A stretch of DNA of 64,000 nt from Naumovozyma dairenensis CBS 421 (GCF_000227115.2 NC_016487.1:496001-560000), one strand, 5' to 3'; shown: positions 11,012 through 21,614, numbered from the stretch's first letter. Notes: generated by a model not told the origin, from the letters alone. Program-made: numbers and translations.

Positions 11012-11542
11012 AATAAACTCTAAAGTCAACAAGGAGTTACATCACCGTTCAATATATATATATCTATATACCCTATGAACTATCAACCGTCAATTTTCTG
11101 TTGTTTGTTCTTTGGAATTCACTAGAATATATACACATACATAATTTGTTGTACATTTATATATAAAAAGCAAGACAGAGTAACCATCAAAACATTCATT
11201 GTTCATCAATAGTGAACTACTTTTCTTATAGGATGTCCATTGATCTACGTAGTATATTTCTCTAGTATCAAATTAGCTTTTCGGGCCCACCTGTATTTTT
11301 TAAAGGGTTGTGCTTACAGTGAACAGTAAACAATAGCTCCGATCTCACTAGAGTACATGGTCTAAAATTAGGACTTTTAACCTCTCTAAAGGTTGTTCCA
11401 TGAACATGAATATATATATATATATATATATCTCACTATCTAAGCACGATTAAAACTCCAAGTAGAAACCATTAGAATACATTTAAACGTCACCATTGGG
11501 CTATTCTACTTTAGAACTACCACTTTACTAAACCAATTAATC
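11012..11542. other. Intergenic region DCS1 / CMG1-like gene, with an (AT)n tract
   Basis: 530 bp, very AT-rich, with an alternating AT run at about 11410-11431. I looked for a missing N-terminal half of the downstream gene: all frames are interrupted and none looks coding. Confidence 0.6.
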
Positions 11543-11968
11543 ATGCATACAAAACGACAACATTATGAAGAATTGAAATCGATATGGAACGAAATAGAAA
11601 GAATAGCATTTGAATTAAGTGGTGATTCAAAAATATATAAAATAGGTGCTGATCCAAGAGATTTCAACGTACTTTGGAGATCATACATAATATCATTGAA
11701 TGAGAAGCATAAAACTTCAATAGATAAACTTAAACAGGAAAACGAGATAGAACGACCATCTAGGAATTCCTCTTCATTTGACCTTGGAGGCAAAGAAGAT
11801 GAAGAGCTTTCGCTTTTCAATGAGATGCCATTGGAAGAAAAAATAATGAAAGTAAATGTGTTCCTTAGGACTGAATTTTATTATTGTTACTTCTGTAATT
11901 TAAAATACACTAGTGAAAAAGAACTATTTCAAAATTGTCCTGGCATTCGTAAGATTGATCATGAGTAA
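11543..11968 (+). CDS. CMG1: Short Cmg1/GPATCH11-like protein with a DUF4187 C-terminus
   Basis: 141 aa. The C-terminal motif CYFCNLKYTSEKELFQNCPG fits the zinc-like C-x2-C ... NCPG signature of DUF4187 proteins (human GPATCH11; yeast Cmg1, YLR271W), and an upstream helix contains the conserved-looking DPRDFNVLWRSYI. Position supports it: CMG1 lies between DCS1 and YCS4 in S. cerevisiae. The family members I know are about twice as long and have an N-terminal segment (with a G-patch in animals) that is absent here; the upstream 500 bp does not look coding. It could be a genuinely reduced gene, a decaying one, or one with an unrecognised upstream exon. The molecular role of Cmg1 is poorly known. 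Confidence 0.7.
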   Translation: MHTKRQHYEELKSIWNEIERIAFELSGDSKIYKIGADPRDFNVLWRSYIISLNEKHKTSIDKLKQENEIERPSRNSSSFDLGGKEDEELSLFNEMPLEEKIMKVNVFLRTEFYYCYFCNLKYTSEKELFQNCPGIRKIDHE

Positions 11969-12174
11969 TGACGGAACTTTATTGGAATTTCGCTCAAAAT
12001 AAACCTTGCATTATAGCAGTATAATATGTTGTATTATATTCTGCATATTTCATTAACTATTTCAGTTATTAATTCATTTTCAGGTTTTGCATATCGTCCA
12101 TGTATTATCACAATAATTCTTTTAAATAAATACCTTTGGCATATATACTATATATCAGACCTAAATATGGCATC

Positions 12175-15100
12175 TCATTCTCTAGCAGACACGACTTTGA
12201 AACCTTCCGCTAGTAAGGTAGCTGCTTTTTCATTCTTATACGGGATACTGGTCAAGATAAATGAAATATCATCCCATTGTTTCTGAGTTTCACATTTGTC
12301 AAGCCTACTAACTAACTTATCACTCAATTGTTTTTGGTATTTCTCCTTATCAATGAACGCTAATAAGAACTTAAGTATTTTCTTAAAACTATTCTTATCC
12401 AATGATTCATCTGAAGAAAGGTTACTAAATATGTCGATAAAACCATTATAAATAGCATTATCTTTAGTAGCCAACTCAGAAAAGAATAAACGACACATAT
12501 CACTGATACTCTGATCTGAATTTTCTAAGCATTTCGCCATTTCACTCAGTTGACCCTTAACTTTGACTTGTCCTGCTAGAATCAAAAACGTCACTGTCAT
12601 TAAGCACGTACGTTGTACCATTAAATTACTGTCATGTAATCTACGATATAAGTAATCTGTATTTTCGTCAACCAAATTGTTGAAGCAAACTGCCATATCT
12701 CCAAGACCCAAGACTGCATTCGAACGGATAATTGGGTCAGAGGATTTTTCCATTACAGTGATTAATAGCGGTAAGCTTTTTTCACAATATTTGGAAGAGA
12801 TGCACATTAGCTTTTGAAGGCATAACGATGCACTCCTCATTAAAATCGGATCATTAAATCTAGATGAATTAGAAACAATTTCTTCTACGATGGGACAAAA
12901 ACGACCAAGTAATGAGTTTTCACCGTTTAATAATTCATCTTCTTTAATAAATAGAATGGCATCGGCAAAATCATCTTCATTTGTACCACCAATCATCGCC
13001 AACTCATCATCTTTTGTACGGTCAACAGTTTCATTTCCTAACGTATTACTCGTATTAGCATTACTTTGCTCTTTCTGATTCCTAATTTGTTCCTTCTCTC
13101 TGCCTTTCAATATCTCAGCTTCAATTTTCCTCTTTTTAAAATCCGCTTCACATTTCTCTAGATAAACTAATGTCTTGATAGCCACTTGACCAACTATAAA
13201 CAACAATTGGCTTAAAGATGTAGATCGCGATATATCTCGTGAATGGAACGAGTCCTCAGAAGTTGAGTTATACTCAGGTTTACCAAAAGTCATCATTGTT
13301 TTCTCTCTAATCATTTCACTAGCTAATACATCTGGTTGGGAAGAAATTGTGAAAAAAGCACTAATAGCTTGTTCACACATTGGGTAGTACTCTAAGTCAT
13401 TTGTATAACCTATAATCATACTATAAAGTCTTTTTATGGCTTCTGCTTCATGTTTGTCACTTATCAACGATAATGGAGAGTTTATCGAATTACTTTTCCT
13501 TTTAACAATTCTTTCTAACGTTAAGCAAGAATATCGACAGAATTTCAAATCTTGGCTACCAATTGTGCCTAAACCAATATTTAATAACGAGTCTAATCCT
13601 TTTAAAGCAATCTCATGATTTTCCAAGGCTAACATACCTAGAATAATAATAGACCCATGTATTTGTTCTTTTGTAAAAGTGATACCAGTTGATGTATCTG
13701 TCGCCTGTTTGGATGCTGAGTTATAAATGGCCCACAGGACGTTGATAATATTTTCATCAATCAAATGACGCTCATACATCATCCCTAATAATTGTTCTAG
13801 TGATGCTAGATCGGAAATGGAAGCATCCATAGTTAACTGAATCAAGTTTAGCGCGATATGAGTCGCCTTCTCTCTAAAATTATAACTATCAGGGGCTGTT
13901 AAAAACAATTGTTTATAACAAGCTATTAAGTGTGTCGGTATGTTGGTACCTTCATCGTTAGTGCCTTTCATCCAAACTAAGTGTAACATCTTTTTAATAC
14001 CTAATTTACTTGTTTTCAAACCATACGCATCTGATAGAATTAGGAAATCCATAGCTTCTAAAACTTCATTTCTGTTCTTCGAAAACAATAATGTAGATAC
14101 AATGCTGATACCTTGATGTATATCTTTGATGAATTCGATTGCATCCTTATAGTATGCGGTCATTAGTTTTAATTTCAGTAATGTATTTGTATCCGTTGTG
14201 TTGACTTCTTCTGTTTCAATCTCCATTCTTGAGAGCTCTTGCTCACCATCACTATCGCTATCCATTTCTTCGTCGTGATCATCTGAATCCCCTTTAGAAC
14301 TCTCATTATCTTTGGAAGGGGGTAGTTCATTCGTGTTTCGGCTGGTCTCTGTCTTTGAGTTTGATGCCATAAAATTCTCCAATCGATTCTTCACTGCTTT
14401 CAAATGCTTTTCCCAATCGTCTAATGTCAATTGTGTACCATGAACACCATTGAAGGGATGTTTTAAGAGAAGATTTGACAATAATTTAATTGCATTCCTT
14501 CTTACTAGAGAAGATTTATCTTGTAGCGATCTTACGGCTAATTTCGTAAAAACCAACTTCTTTTTATTCAATTTAATATCTAGTTGGCAAATCTTGGTAC
14601 AATTTTGAATTGCCTTTGTTCGCACATATGGGTTTGAATCTTGGAATCTCTCTTCTAACAAATCTATCAGTACTGTCACTTGGTTTTTATAGTGATCTTC
14701 TTTTATCAATTGTATTATAATATTACCACATGCTTCTACCACTGAACACCGCAAAGTAATGGAGCTATTATTTAATAGATTAATTACTACCCCAATTTGT
14801 TTGATCATAACAACAGGTGATAATTCTGATAATTTGACTAAGAAATTTGAAATGGATTTGGGACCTGTCGTATCTTTCGAGTTAAAACGCCTACTACTAA
14901 TTTCTTTTAATATTTCTTCTGTCAACATTGGATAATTGTATTCAGTACTCAAAATTGTCAATAATTTAGCATTAAAATTAGATAAATGTTGAAAATAGGT
15001 TAGATTCGATATTATTCCATCTTGAATAACAGAAGCTTGATTATGGGATTTGACTGACATACAAATGATTCGCTGTATAAACATCGTCAATGAATTCACC

Positions 15101-15762
15101 TTAGTTATTGATTCAATTTCAATAAGGACGTATAGGGGTCTCAAAAACAGACTAATGAATAAATCCTTTTCTGGAGTGGTTTGGAAAATTCTTGATAGAT
15201 TGATTTCCAGGACTTTCAAAATAGATTCACATATAATTTCCACTTGATTACAGCTTTTCTTGAAAAGCTCTGCTTTTACTTTATCATTACCATCTACATT
15301 TTTCCTAGTTATGGGGGTGGATGATGAATTTGATGCAATTTTATTCATAATTTCATATAACAGCGTTAATATGACATGAATCAAATAACCATATTCTTCG
15401 AGATGTATTTTCCATTGCGGTATTAAAGACAGCATATCGTTATAGTCCATAGCGTCACCACTACTTTCATTATTACTCGAACTTGTCAGGCTCCCATTTA
15501 TTTCATTGCAAAGATTAGAAAGAGATGAAGCAACTAGATATGTCAATTGATTTTGCAATTTGACAGGTAAACTAATGAATCCATGGGATAAATCTAAAAG
15601 AATTTCTAAAGTTTCAGGATCTGCATCGATTTGTTCCGGGGAGACGGCTAATCTATCAATGACAGTATTAAGATCATGTGATGGGTTAGCTACTGCTGGA
15701 AAGGATTTCTTATCACTTGTTTGAAACTTGGTAAGATGTTCTGATAGACTAAAGTCGGACAT
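12175..15762 (-). CDS. YCS4: Condensin HEAT-repeat subunit Ycs4
   Basis: 1195 aa (S. cerevisiae about 1176). The N-terminus MSDFSLSEHLTKFQTSDKK and the armadillo/HEAT arrays around residues 330-450 and 950-1090 identify the condensin subunit CND1/CAP-D2. An acidic insert at about 460-520 and a charged segment near 880-920 separate the HEAT blocks. Ycs4 works with Smc2, Smc4, Brn1 and Ycg1 in mitotic chromosome compaction and rDNA segregation. The start ATG at 15760-15762 agrees with the family N-terminus. Intact; same order as YLR271W-YLR272C. Confidence 0.96.
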   Translation of the reverse strand: MSDFSLSEHLTKFQTSDKKSFPAVANPSHDLNTVIDRLAVSPEQIDADPETLEILLDLSHGFISLPVKLQNQLTYLVASSLSNLCNEINGSLTSSSNNESSGDAMDYNDMLSLIPQWKIHLEEYGYLIHVILTLLYEIMNKIASNSSSTPITRKNVDGNDKVKAELFKKSCNQVEIICESILKVLEINLSRIFQTTPEKDLFISLFLRPLYVLIEIESITKVNSLTMFIQRIICMSVKSHNQASVIQDGIISNLTYFQHLSNFNAKLLTILSTEYNYPMLTEEILKEISSRRFNSKDTTGPKSISNFLVKLSELSPVVMIKQIGVVINLLNNSSITLRCSVVEACGNIIIQLIKEDHYKNQVTVLIDLLEERFQDSNPYVRTKAIQNCTKICQLDIKLNKKKLVFTKLAVRSLQDKSSLVRRNAIKLLSNLLLKHPFNGVHGTQLTLDDWEKHLKAVKNRLENFMASNSKTETSRNTNELPPSKDNESSKGDSDDHDEEMDSDSDGEQELSRMEIETEEVNTTDTNTLLKLKLMTAYYKDAIEFIKDIHQGISIVSTLLFSKNRNEVLEAMDFLILSDAYGLKTSKLGIKKMLHLVWMKGTNDEGTNIPTHLIACYKQLFLTAPDSYNFREKATHIALNLIQLTMDASISDLASLEQLLGMMYERHLIDENIINVLWAIYNSASKQATDTSTGITFTKEQIHGSIIILGMLALENHEIALKGLDSLLNIGLGTIGSQDLKFCRYSCLTLERIVKRKSNSINSPLSLISDKHEAEAIKRLYSMIIGYTNDLEYYPMCEQAISAFFTISSQPDVLASEMIREKTMMTFGKPEYNSTSEDSFHSRDISRSTSLSQLLFIVGQVAIKTLVYLEKCEADFKKRKIEAEILKGREKEQIRNQKEQSNANTSNTLGNETVDRTKDDELAMIGGTNEDDFADAILFIKEDELLNGENSLLGRFCPIVEEIVSNSSRFNDPILMRSASLCLQKLMCISSKYCEKSLPLLITVMEKSSDPIIRSNAVLGLGDMAVCFNNLVDENTDYLYRRLHDSNLMVQRTCLMTVTFLILAGQVKVKGQLSEMAKCLENSDQSISDMCRLFFSELATKDNAIYNGFIDIFSNLSSDESLDKNSFKKILKFLLAFIDKEKYQKQLSDKLVSRLDKCETQKQWDDISFILTSIPYKNEKAATLLAEGFKVVSARE

Positions 15763-16139
15763 ATCTATCAGTCTGCAAATGTAATGGTATGATAGATAGC
15801 CGTAAGAAAGCTCGATGAGATCTGCCCTCTTTGCAGAATATTTATCGTGATCTGACGGTTTGTATTTCGAGGACTGTTTGTTTATTTATTTATTTCCACC
15901 TTATTATCTGAATTTAAAAGATCTGGAATAGCGCCAAAAAAAATTTAACACATTAATAAATGCTAAGTGAAAATCAGAATCTGAAAAAAAAAGGAAGTCT
16001 TCCATATTATTCTTCCCAGATCGTGAAACAATCACTTCTTCTAGGTGAGAGTGTAATAACATTATATTTTAATCAATACCGACGATTTTATTACTGAAAA
16101 GGAGCTAGTTAAATTATATTTAATCGAGACAAGAGTGGA
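15763..16139. other. Divergent intergenic region YCS4 / SGT2
   Basis: 377 bp shared promoter with A runs and a TTTATTTATTTATTT stretch near 15880. Nothing else is seen. The gene order changes here from the YLR27x block to the YOR00x block of S. cerevisiae. Confidence 0.5.
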
Positions 16140-17192
16140 ATGTCATTAACTAAGGAACAAACAGCATCCCTAATAATATCGTATTTATCTTACCTGACGA
16201 ATAATAACGTATTGGATGAAGACAAGAAAGAATCATTGCGTGTGGCAATTACTTGTATTGGAGAATCATTTAGCTTAGATGGAGATATTTTACCAACTAG
16301 CCTTAAAGAAAGAACATTGAAGACTATACTTCAAGAGAATTTGAATACCCTAGAAGCTACTCAGAAGATTCATAATGAGGAAGCAGAAGCTTTGAAAAAG
16401 GAAGGAAATGAAGCTATGATCGAAGGGCAGTATGAAGAAGCGATTAAAAAATATACAGAAGCTATTCAATTCAGTAAGAATGTTGCTTATTATTCTAATA
16501 GGTCATTAGCATACTCGAAACTAGGGAGGTATGAAGATGCAGTAAATGATGCGACTTTGGCTATTAATATAGATCCGAGTTTTTCAAAGGCATATTCAAG
16601 ATTAGGATACGCTAAATGCTGCCAAGATAAACTTGAAGACGGGATGACTGCTTATAAACGCGCTATTGATTTGGAAGGTACTAATGCCAGTAAAACATTG
16701 TATGATGATTATGAAGATGCAAGGTTTAAATATGAACAACTAAAAAAAAATGATGATAGTGAAGAGAGAAAAAGCATAAAGGAGGTAACAAGTGAAGAGT
16801 GTCCGGAGAAAAATAATAATCAAGATGAGGGATTCACAGCTGTAAACCACTATGCCCAAAATAATGACAATAAATCGAAAGAGGAGACAAAAGAGGAAAA
16901 CAGATCACAGGCTGCTGATTTGTCGAATATAGCTCGTTTGCTAGGAAGTGGTGTAGGTGGATTGATGAATAATCCTCAATTGAAGCAGATGGTATTTCAG
17001 GCTATCAACGATAATCCTGATGCGTCACGTCAAGTGAAAGATGTTCTTAATAATCCGTTACTGAGAACGACTCTTTCAGAATTAATGAACACGAAAATGG
17101 GAGGTAAGACACCTCAAGAGATGTTGCAAAGTGGTACGGTAAACAATTTGATTCAATCTTTCCTTGCAGGAACACAACAAGGGAAAAAATGA
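16140..17192 (+). CDS. SGT2: TPR co-chaperone Sgt2 (GET pathway)
   Basis: 350 aa (S. cerevisiae about 346). The N-terminal dimerisation domain (residues 1-75) binds Get4/Get5. Three TPR repeats at about 83-195 (EEAIKKYTEAIQFSKNVAYY, then YSNRSLAYSKLG and YSRLGYAKCCQDKLEDGM) bind chaperones. The C-terminal Asn/Gln/Met-rich helices (LGSGVGGLMNNPQLKQMV) bind the hydrophobic tails of ER-bound tail-anchored proteins. A charged linker (about 200-255) joins the last two. In S. cerevisiae SGT2 (YOR007C) is close to UTP23 and DNL4, as here. Confidence 0.95.
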   Translation: MSLTKEQTASLIISYLSYLTNNNVLDEDKKESLRVAITCIGESFSLDGDILPTSLKERTLKTILQENLNTLEATQKIHNEEAEALKKEGNEAMIEGQYEEAIKKYTEAIQFSKNVAYYSNRSLAYSKLGRYEDAVNDATLAINIDPSFSKAYSRLGYAKCCQDKLEDGMTAYKRAIDLEGTNASKTLYDDYEDARFKYEQLKKNDDSEERKSIKEVTSEECPEKNNNQDEGFTAVNHYAQNNDNKSKEETKEENRSQAADLSNIARLLGSGVGGLMNNPQLKQMVFQAINDNPDASRQVKDVLNNPLLRTTLSELMNTKMGGKTPQEMLQSGTVNNLIQSFLAGTQQGKK

Positions 17193-17637
17193 CGTGCCTT
17201 GCAACGCAAAAGCTTAAAGACTTAAAAACATAGGACATATACTAATCAAAAGCAAAATCAATTATATAGGCTTGGGAACCTTATTCTGCGCTTACGTCTA
17301 CTGCAGGTACGTTCGAGAACACGAAGCTACCACGCCTGTAAAGCCGTTTCGGTTCAGAATGTTCATGATTGGGTACCAGTTTTCAAATATAACTTTACGT
17401 AACATAGAACTGCCTATTCTGATACTTTTTTTTCTTTTTTCTCTTCTCTTGAAAATGACAATAGCAATCGGATCAGCGGCTTCCTAATATATTTTATCCA
17501 CGATACCCTGTTCAACTGATTTCAGAACGTAGTTACTATTTTTGAAGTTAATGTTAACCAATTAATTAATATATAGAGGAATCATCTTTGGTAGGGTGTC
17601 TGGAGGTACTATTTTATGTTTGTGATGATAGCGCCAT

Positions 17638-17644
17638 CTCATCG
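17638..17644 (-). promoter_or_regulatory. PAC core upstream of UTP23
   Basis: CTCATCG, which is CGATGAG on the other strand, the PAC core, about 150 bp upstream of the UTP23 ATG and 20 bp from an RRPE box. Confidence 0.65.
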
Positions 17645-17664
17645 AGAAATTTTTTGAAATTTTT

Positions 17665-17675
17665 AAAATTTTTCA
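17665..17675 (-). promoter_or_regulatory. RRPE upstream of UTP23
   Basis: AAAATTTTTCA, an exact reverse match to the RRPE consensus TGAAAAATTTT, beside a PAC core. Confidence 0.65.
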
Positions 17676-17791
17676 TTTTTCTTTGTAAACAATACAAGTC
17701 CAAAGATGAAAAATTTCTATCTCATCACAGTATTTTCACTAAGACATCTCTAATAGAAAGAAAGAAAAAACCAACCCATCATATAGTCAAA

Positions 17792-18607
17792 ATGCGTCAA
17801 AAAAGAGCTAAATCGTACAGAAAACAACTGCTGGTATATAATCATACTTTTAAATTTAGGGCACCTTATCAAGTCCTAGTAGATAACCAGATTGTTCTCG
17901 ATTGTAGTAATTCCAATTATGATCTAGCTAAAGGGCTAAAGAATACTCTTCAATCAGAAGTCAAAGTGATGATAACACAGTGTTGTATGCAAGCATTGTA
18001 TGAAGAAAATAACCAGGATGCGATCGAATTGGCTAGAAGATTTGAAAGACGTCGTTGTAATCATAATCCAAAGGAACCTAAGACTGCAATTGAATGTATA
18101 GAAAGTGTCGTTAATATCAACGGCCAAAATAAACATAGATATGTAGTAGCGTCTCAGGATTTAGCAACACGAAGGAAATTAAGACAAGTTCCGGGTGTAC
18201 CATTAATACATATTTCAAGGGCCGTTATGATCATGGAACCTTTAAGTGATGTAAGTGCTCAAGTCAGTAGAAGGAAGGAAAATGAAAAACTATATAAAGG
18301 TTTAAATGATCCAAAATTTACTGGCGTGAAAAGCGCTGTGGATAAAGAAACTGTTAAGGAGAAGGAATCAACTGACCAACAAAAGAAAAAGAGAAAGATC
18401 GGTCCTAAAGGTCCAAATCCCTTGAGTATGAAGAAGAAGAAGACGGCATCTAACTCAATGAATGAAAACATCAAAAATAGGGAAGGCCACAATGATGCGA
18501 ACATCGATGATTCAAAGAAGAAAAGAAGAAGAAAACATAAAAGTAAAACTGGAACTGAAATAGAAAATAAAGATAAAGATGCAGCGGAGGGTGCGAACTC
18601 TGAATGA
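17792..18607 (+). CDS. UTP23: SSU processome PIN-like protein Utp23
   Basis: 271 aa from ATG 17792, which begins MRQKRAKSYRKQLLVYNHTF as in the family. The frame is open 68 codons further upstream, but that stretch is low-complexity promoter DNA containing the PAC/RRPE motifs and has no ATG before 17792 that fits the family. A PIN-fold domain (about 25-165) carries the zinc-binding Cys/His set (CC in TQCCMQALY, then RRCNH and ECI); the C-terminal third is Lys-rich and nucleolar in type. Utp23, a relative of Fcf1, is required for release of snR30 and 18S rRNA processing. Its PIN active site is thought inactive. Confidence 0.95.
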   Translation: MRQKRAKSYRKQLLVYNHTFKFRAPYQVLVDNQIVLDCSNSNYDLAKGLKNTLQSEVKVMITQCCMQALYEENNQDAIELARRFERRRCNHNPKEPKTAIECIESVVNINGQNKHRYVVASQDLATRRKLRQVPGVPLIHISRAVMIMEPLSDVSAQVSRRKENEKLYKGLNDPKFTGVKSAVDKETVKEKESTDQQKKKRKIGPKGPNPLSMKKKKTASNSMNENIKNREGHNDANIDDSKKKRRRKHKSKTGTEIENKDKDAAEGANSE

Positions 18608-18710
18608 CTCAACAACAGTTTTAATATGCTTTCTATATAGTGTAGTCACATATTTATTCTAAACAAATTGTATACTATTTTTCAAGACAAACTGATAGAT
18701 ATCGTTTCAT

Positions 18711-21614
18711 TTATACAACTGGATGGTCTTCTTCAGGTACTTGACAACCTTCAGAAATGGAGGAATCAATCCATTCGGGGGTTACAATATAAGGTAGTAC
18801 TGGTGGCTTATCAGTATCACTTGTAAGTTTTAACAACGAGGATCGAACATCTTTTGCAACTGCTATCTCATTCTGTTGAATAACAACTAAATTACAAGAA
18901 GCCAAGTCGCCCGTAGTCTTACCGCCATACAATCTAATTTGGACTTTCAATTTGGTAAAGAGGGCTTTATCTTTAATTCTTAACAAGATCGTCCTACCAT
19001 AGAACAAAAATAAGGGAACAGTATCTACCATATCATACTGAATAGATGGTGGAGCATTTCTCAATGACCGAACGTTCCTCTCTATTAATCTAGAAAACGA
19101 ATCTTCCGAGATTTGTGCTTCAAAACTGTCTCCAAATCCATCAACTCGTCTTTTGGCAATCTTCATTAACTCTTCTGATACATTAAAGCAATATTTAGGT
19201 TCTAACTTTAATAACATATCATCTTTTATGCAATCTAAGACCCATTGTGGTTCAATGATATCATAACCTCTATCAATCAATGATTGGCATTCAGCAGTGT
19301 ACTTCCCACATAAAATTCTAAATTGGTTTTCCCCATGGTGCTTTGCTATAACATTGTGAACAATGACACCCCCTCTATTTAATATCTTGTCATATAATTC
19401 TTCCCTTGACACCCTAGAACCTGTAGCATCAACTACATCTGAGATAACGTAAAAATATAACCCATCAAATATTCTAGATTGGTCCAAAGTCGTAGGCGTT
19501 TGCTCAAAATATTTTTCAAAGCCATAATCAATCCTACGAGCCTTTCTTCTTTTAGAACTGTCCAGAGCATGTGTAGCATCATTGTTGGCTCTCTTGTTAC
19601 TACCTAATTTAAATCTTTTCATTCTTCTAAGCTCGGACAAAGTGTAGCATGTTTTCCAATCTTTGTCCTCCCTGATTTGCCTACAATACCCACCATATAG
19701 CGTAATGCCCGTTTTAAATTTCTTAGTGGCTTCCTCATCGTTATTTAATGACCTTGCTTTTACTTCTATAACAATAGAGTCTTTAGGATCAATCCATTCT
19801 GCAGGGACTCTACTCCCAAATTCTAAGAGATCACTAGGTGGTGGTATCTCATCACTTTTTTTCCAACACCCCTTTGTTATCCTACCTATGTACTTGAATT
19901 CTTCTTGGGAAATACCATTCGCAATGGAACAGAACGAGACAAATCTCTTGATTGTTTTCTCCCTTTCTATTTCATTTCCTTCTTTATCTTCCCCCTCACC
20001 TATACTGTCCTGAGAGTCTAGATTAACGATCTCATTTCCATCTTCATCAATTTCTGGTTCATCTTCCTCAACAACTGCTAAACCACACATTAAAGAATCC
20101 TTTTTACCCGGATCTTTTCCAATGACAATTAAATCCATATTTTCACCAAATTGTTCCAAATATTCAGGCTTTACTTTAATCCAATCATCATTTCTACTTG
20201 CAACAGTATATCGGGAATTATAATGTTTCAACACAACACCTTCTGATCCTATTGATATAGCATGTTCCAAAGCGTTTTTTATTGATCTTTCATCTGAACA
20301 ACGTTTTGATCGGAGTAGTTCGACAATATGCCTTTCTGGAGTAAAGATTTTTTCTAAATATAGCTTTCTTTGATACAAAGGAATATTAACTAACGACACT
20401 CCGTTAAGATAAACGAGATCAAAAACCATGAGCAATGGACGATAACCTTCATTAGCCACACCTTCCTGTGTAATGATACTCCTTGCGCTACTTTTAACCA
20501 AACCGAATGGTAGGAGAGCATTTCTTTCTTTATCAAATGTGACCATTTCACCATCTAGGACACAATTTTGAACATTATTATCAAGATGTAAGTATTTTGA
20601 AACCGTTCCATCTTTAATGCTTTCGCCGTAAAGGTAAGTATAATCTGTTCCTCGTCTGCTCAAAAAGCTCAATTTATTCCCATAATCCTGGTAGTGTAAT
20701 TGAATTCTCTCACCGTCCATTTTCTCTTCAATGAAAAAATCATGTTTCAATTTAGCGCAGATCTTCTCATATGATATGGAAAGTTTCTTTGCTGATTGTG
20801 GGGCGAAGGGAGAGCCGACATTAATAGTTAAATCATCATTTTTCAAATGGACAGCAGGATCCCAGAGTTTATTTGCTACAGTTTTCAAGTCACTCACTAC
20901 GCTTAAGTAGTCTTGAGCATCAGGATGCCAAACATTTAAGAACTTATGTTCGTGACCACCGATAACTCTACTTTTCAAAATAATATCGAAAAAGAATTGA
21001 AGTTCAACAAATGTCATATTCTCTAAACAAAATACGAATGTTGGTGAATCTGATAACCCTCTATAACCCATGCTTCCCTTACTATTTCTTTCTTCAGATA
21101 ACGAATCTAGACATTGATTTAACTTATCGATTGTAATTTCCTCCCTTGTACCGACTTGTGGTTCACTTTTCCTTTTCTTGATTTCACTAACGATGAAACT
21201 AGATAGTCTAACTGATCTTCCAGCACGTTGTTTCCAACTTAGTAATCTTTTTTCAGTAAATGAATTCTTAGGTAATTTCAAATATGAACATATTGCCTTA
21301 ATCAAAGTATAATCTCTAACGTTATATATTCTTCTATCACGGTATGGGAGGATTAAAATCAATGCAGGATAAATATCATTCCCTACAGTTTTCCTCCATA
21401 GATTAATGAAATGTTGAATGACTTCATAATATTGGACATTTATAGGCTTTTGGAATTCTTTAGAGGCCTTAGAAGTGGAAGCTTGTTGAATCCTTTCTAA
21501 TTTCACAAATAGCTCATCGCATAGCCATCTAAATGAGGGGGATGGTGCAAAGTTATGCGGTGTTGCTGGTCTGGTGTCGTTGTCTAGAGTCGGTGTCACA
21601 GCTTTCCCATCCAT
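18711..21614 (-). CDS. DNL4: DNA ligase IV (Dnl4)
   Basis: 967 aa (S. cerevisiae 944). The N-terminal DNA-binding domain (about 25-240) is followed by the nucleotidyltransferase domain with the adenylated lysine K298 in EEKMDGERIQL, motif IV EGVVLKHYNSRY and motif V DDWIKVKPEYL. Then come the OB domain and two C-terminal BRCT domains (about 705-800 and 870-960). The inter-BRCT segment is where Lif1 (yeast XRCC4) binds. Dnl4 seals double-strand breaks in non-homologous end joining. Its pathway partner NEJ1 is also in this window. DNL4 and UTP23 are convergent, as YOR004W/YOR005C are. Confidence 0.97.
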   Translation of the reverse strand: MDGKAVTPTLDNDTRPATPHNFAPSPSFRWLCDELFVKLERIQQASTSKASKEFQKPINVQYYEVIQHFINLWRKTVGNDIYPALILILPYRDRRIYNVRDYTLIKAICSYLKLPKNSFTEKRLLSWKQRAGRSVRLSSFIVSEIKKRKSEPQVGTREEITIDKLNQCLDSLSEERNSKGSMGYRGLSDSPTFVFCLENMTFVELQFFFDIILKSRVIGGHEHKFLNVWHPDAQDYLSVVSDLKTVANKLWDPAVHLKNDDLTINVGSPFAPQSAKKLSISYEKICAKLKHDFFIEEKMDGERIQLHYQDYGNKLSFLSRRGTDYTYLYGESIKDGTVSKYLHLDNNVQNCVLDGEMVTFDKERNALLPFGLVKSSARSIITQEGVANEGYRPLLMVFDLVYLNGVSLVNIPLYQRKLYLEKIFTPERHIVELLRSKRCSDERSIKNALEHAISIGSEGVVLKHYNSRYTVASRNDDWIKVKPEYLEQFGENMDLIVIGKDPGKKDSLMCGLAVVEEDEPEIDEDGNEIVNLDSQDSIGEGEDKEGNEIEREKTIKRFVSFCSIANGISQEEFKYIGRITKGCWKKSDEIPPPSDLLEFGSRVPAEWIDPKDSIVIEVKARSLNNDEEATKKFKTGITLYGGYCRQIREDKDWKTCYTLSELRRMKRFKLGSNKRANNDATHALDSSKRRKARRIDYGFEKYFEQTPTTLDQSRIFDGLYFYVISDVVDATGSRVSREELYDKILNRGGVIVHNVIAKHHGENQFRILCGKYTAECQSLIDRGYDIIEPQWVLDCIKDDMLLKLEPKYCFNVSEELMKIAKRRVDGFGDSFEAQISEDSFSRLIERNVRSLRNAPPSIQYDMVDTVPLFLFYGRTILLRIKDKALFTKLKVQIRLYGGKTTGDLASCNLVVIQQNEIAVAKDVRSSLLKLTSDTDKPPVLPYIVTPEWIDSSISEGCQVPEEDHPVV

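Larger units (their letters stand above)
17193..17791. other. SGT2-UTP23 intergenic region with the UTP23 promoter
   Basis: About 600 bp. A relatively GC-rich block around 17275-17385 contains an open frame that I judge non-coding. The 3' part holds the PAC and RRPE motifs of UTP23. Confidence 0.5.

Noticed and set aside
11520..11545. Hidden intron before the CMG1-like gene (TTTACTAAACC near 11525).
   Set aside because: Not the canonical TACTAAC, and no YAG acceptor at a suitable place joins it to the open frame.
17272..17487. 71-codon open frame between SGT2 and UTP23.
   Set aside because: Starts with TTG, resembles no family and lies in the UTP23 promoter.
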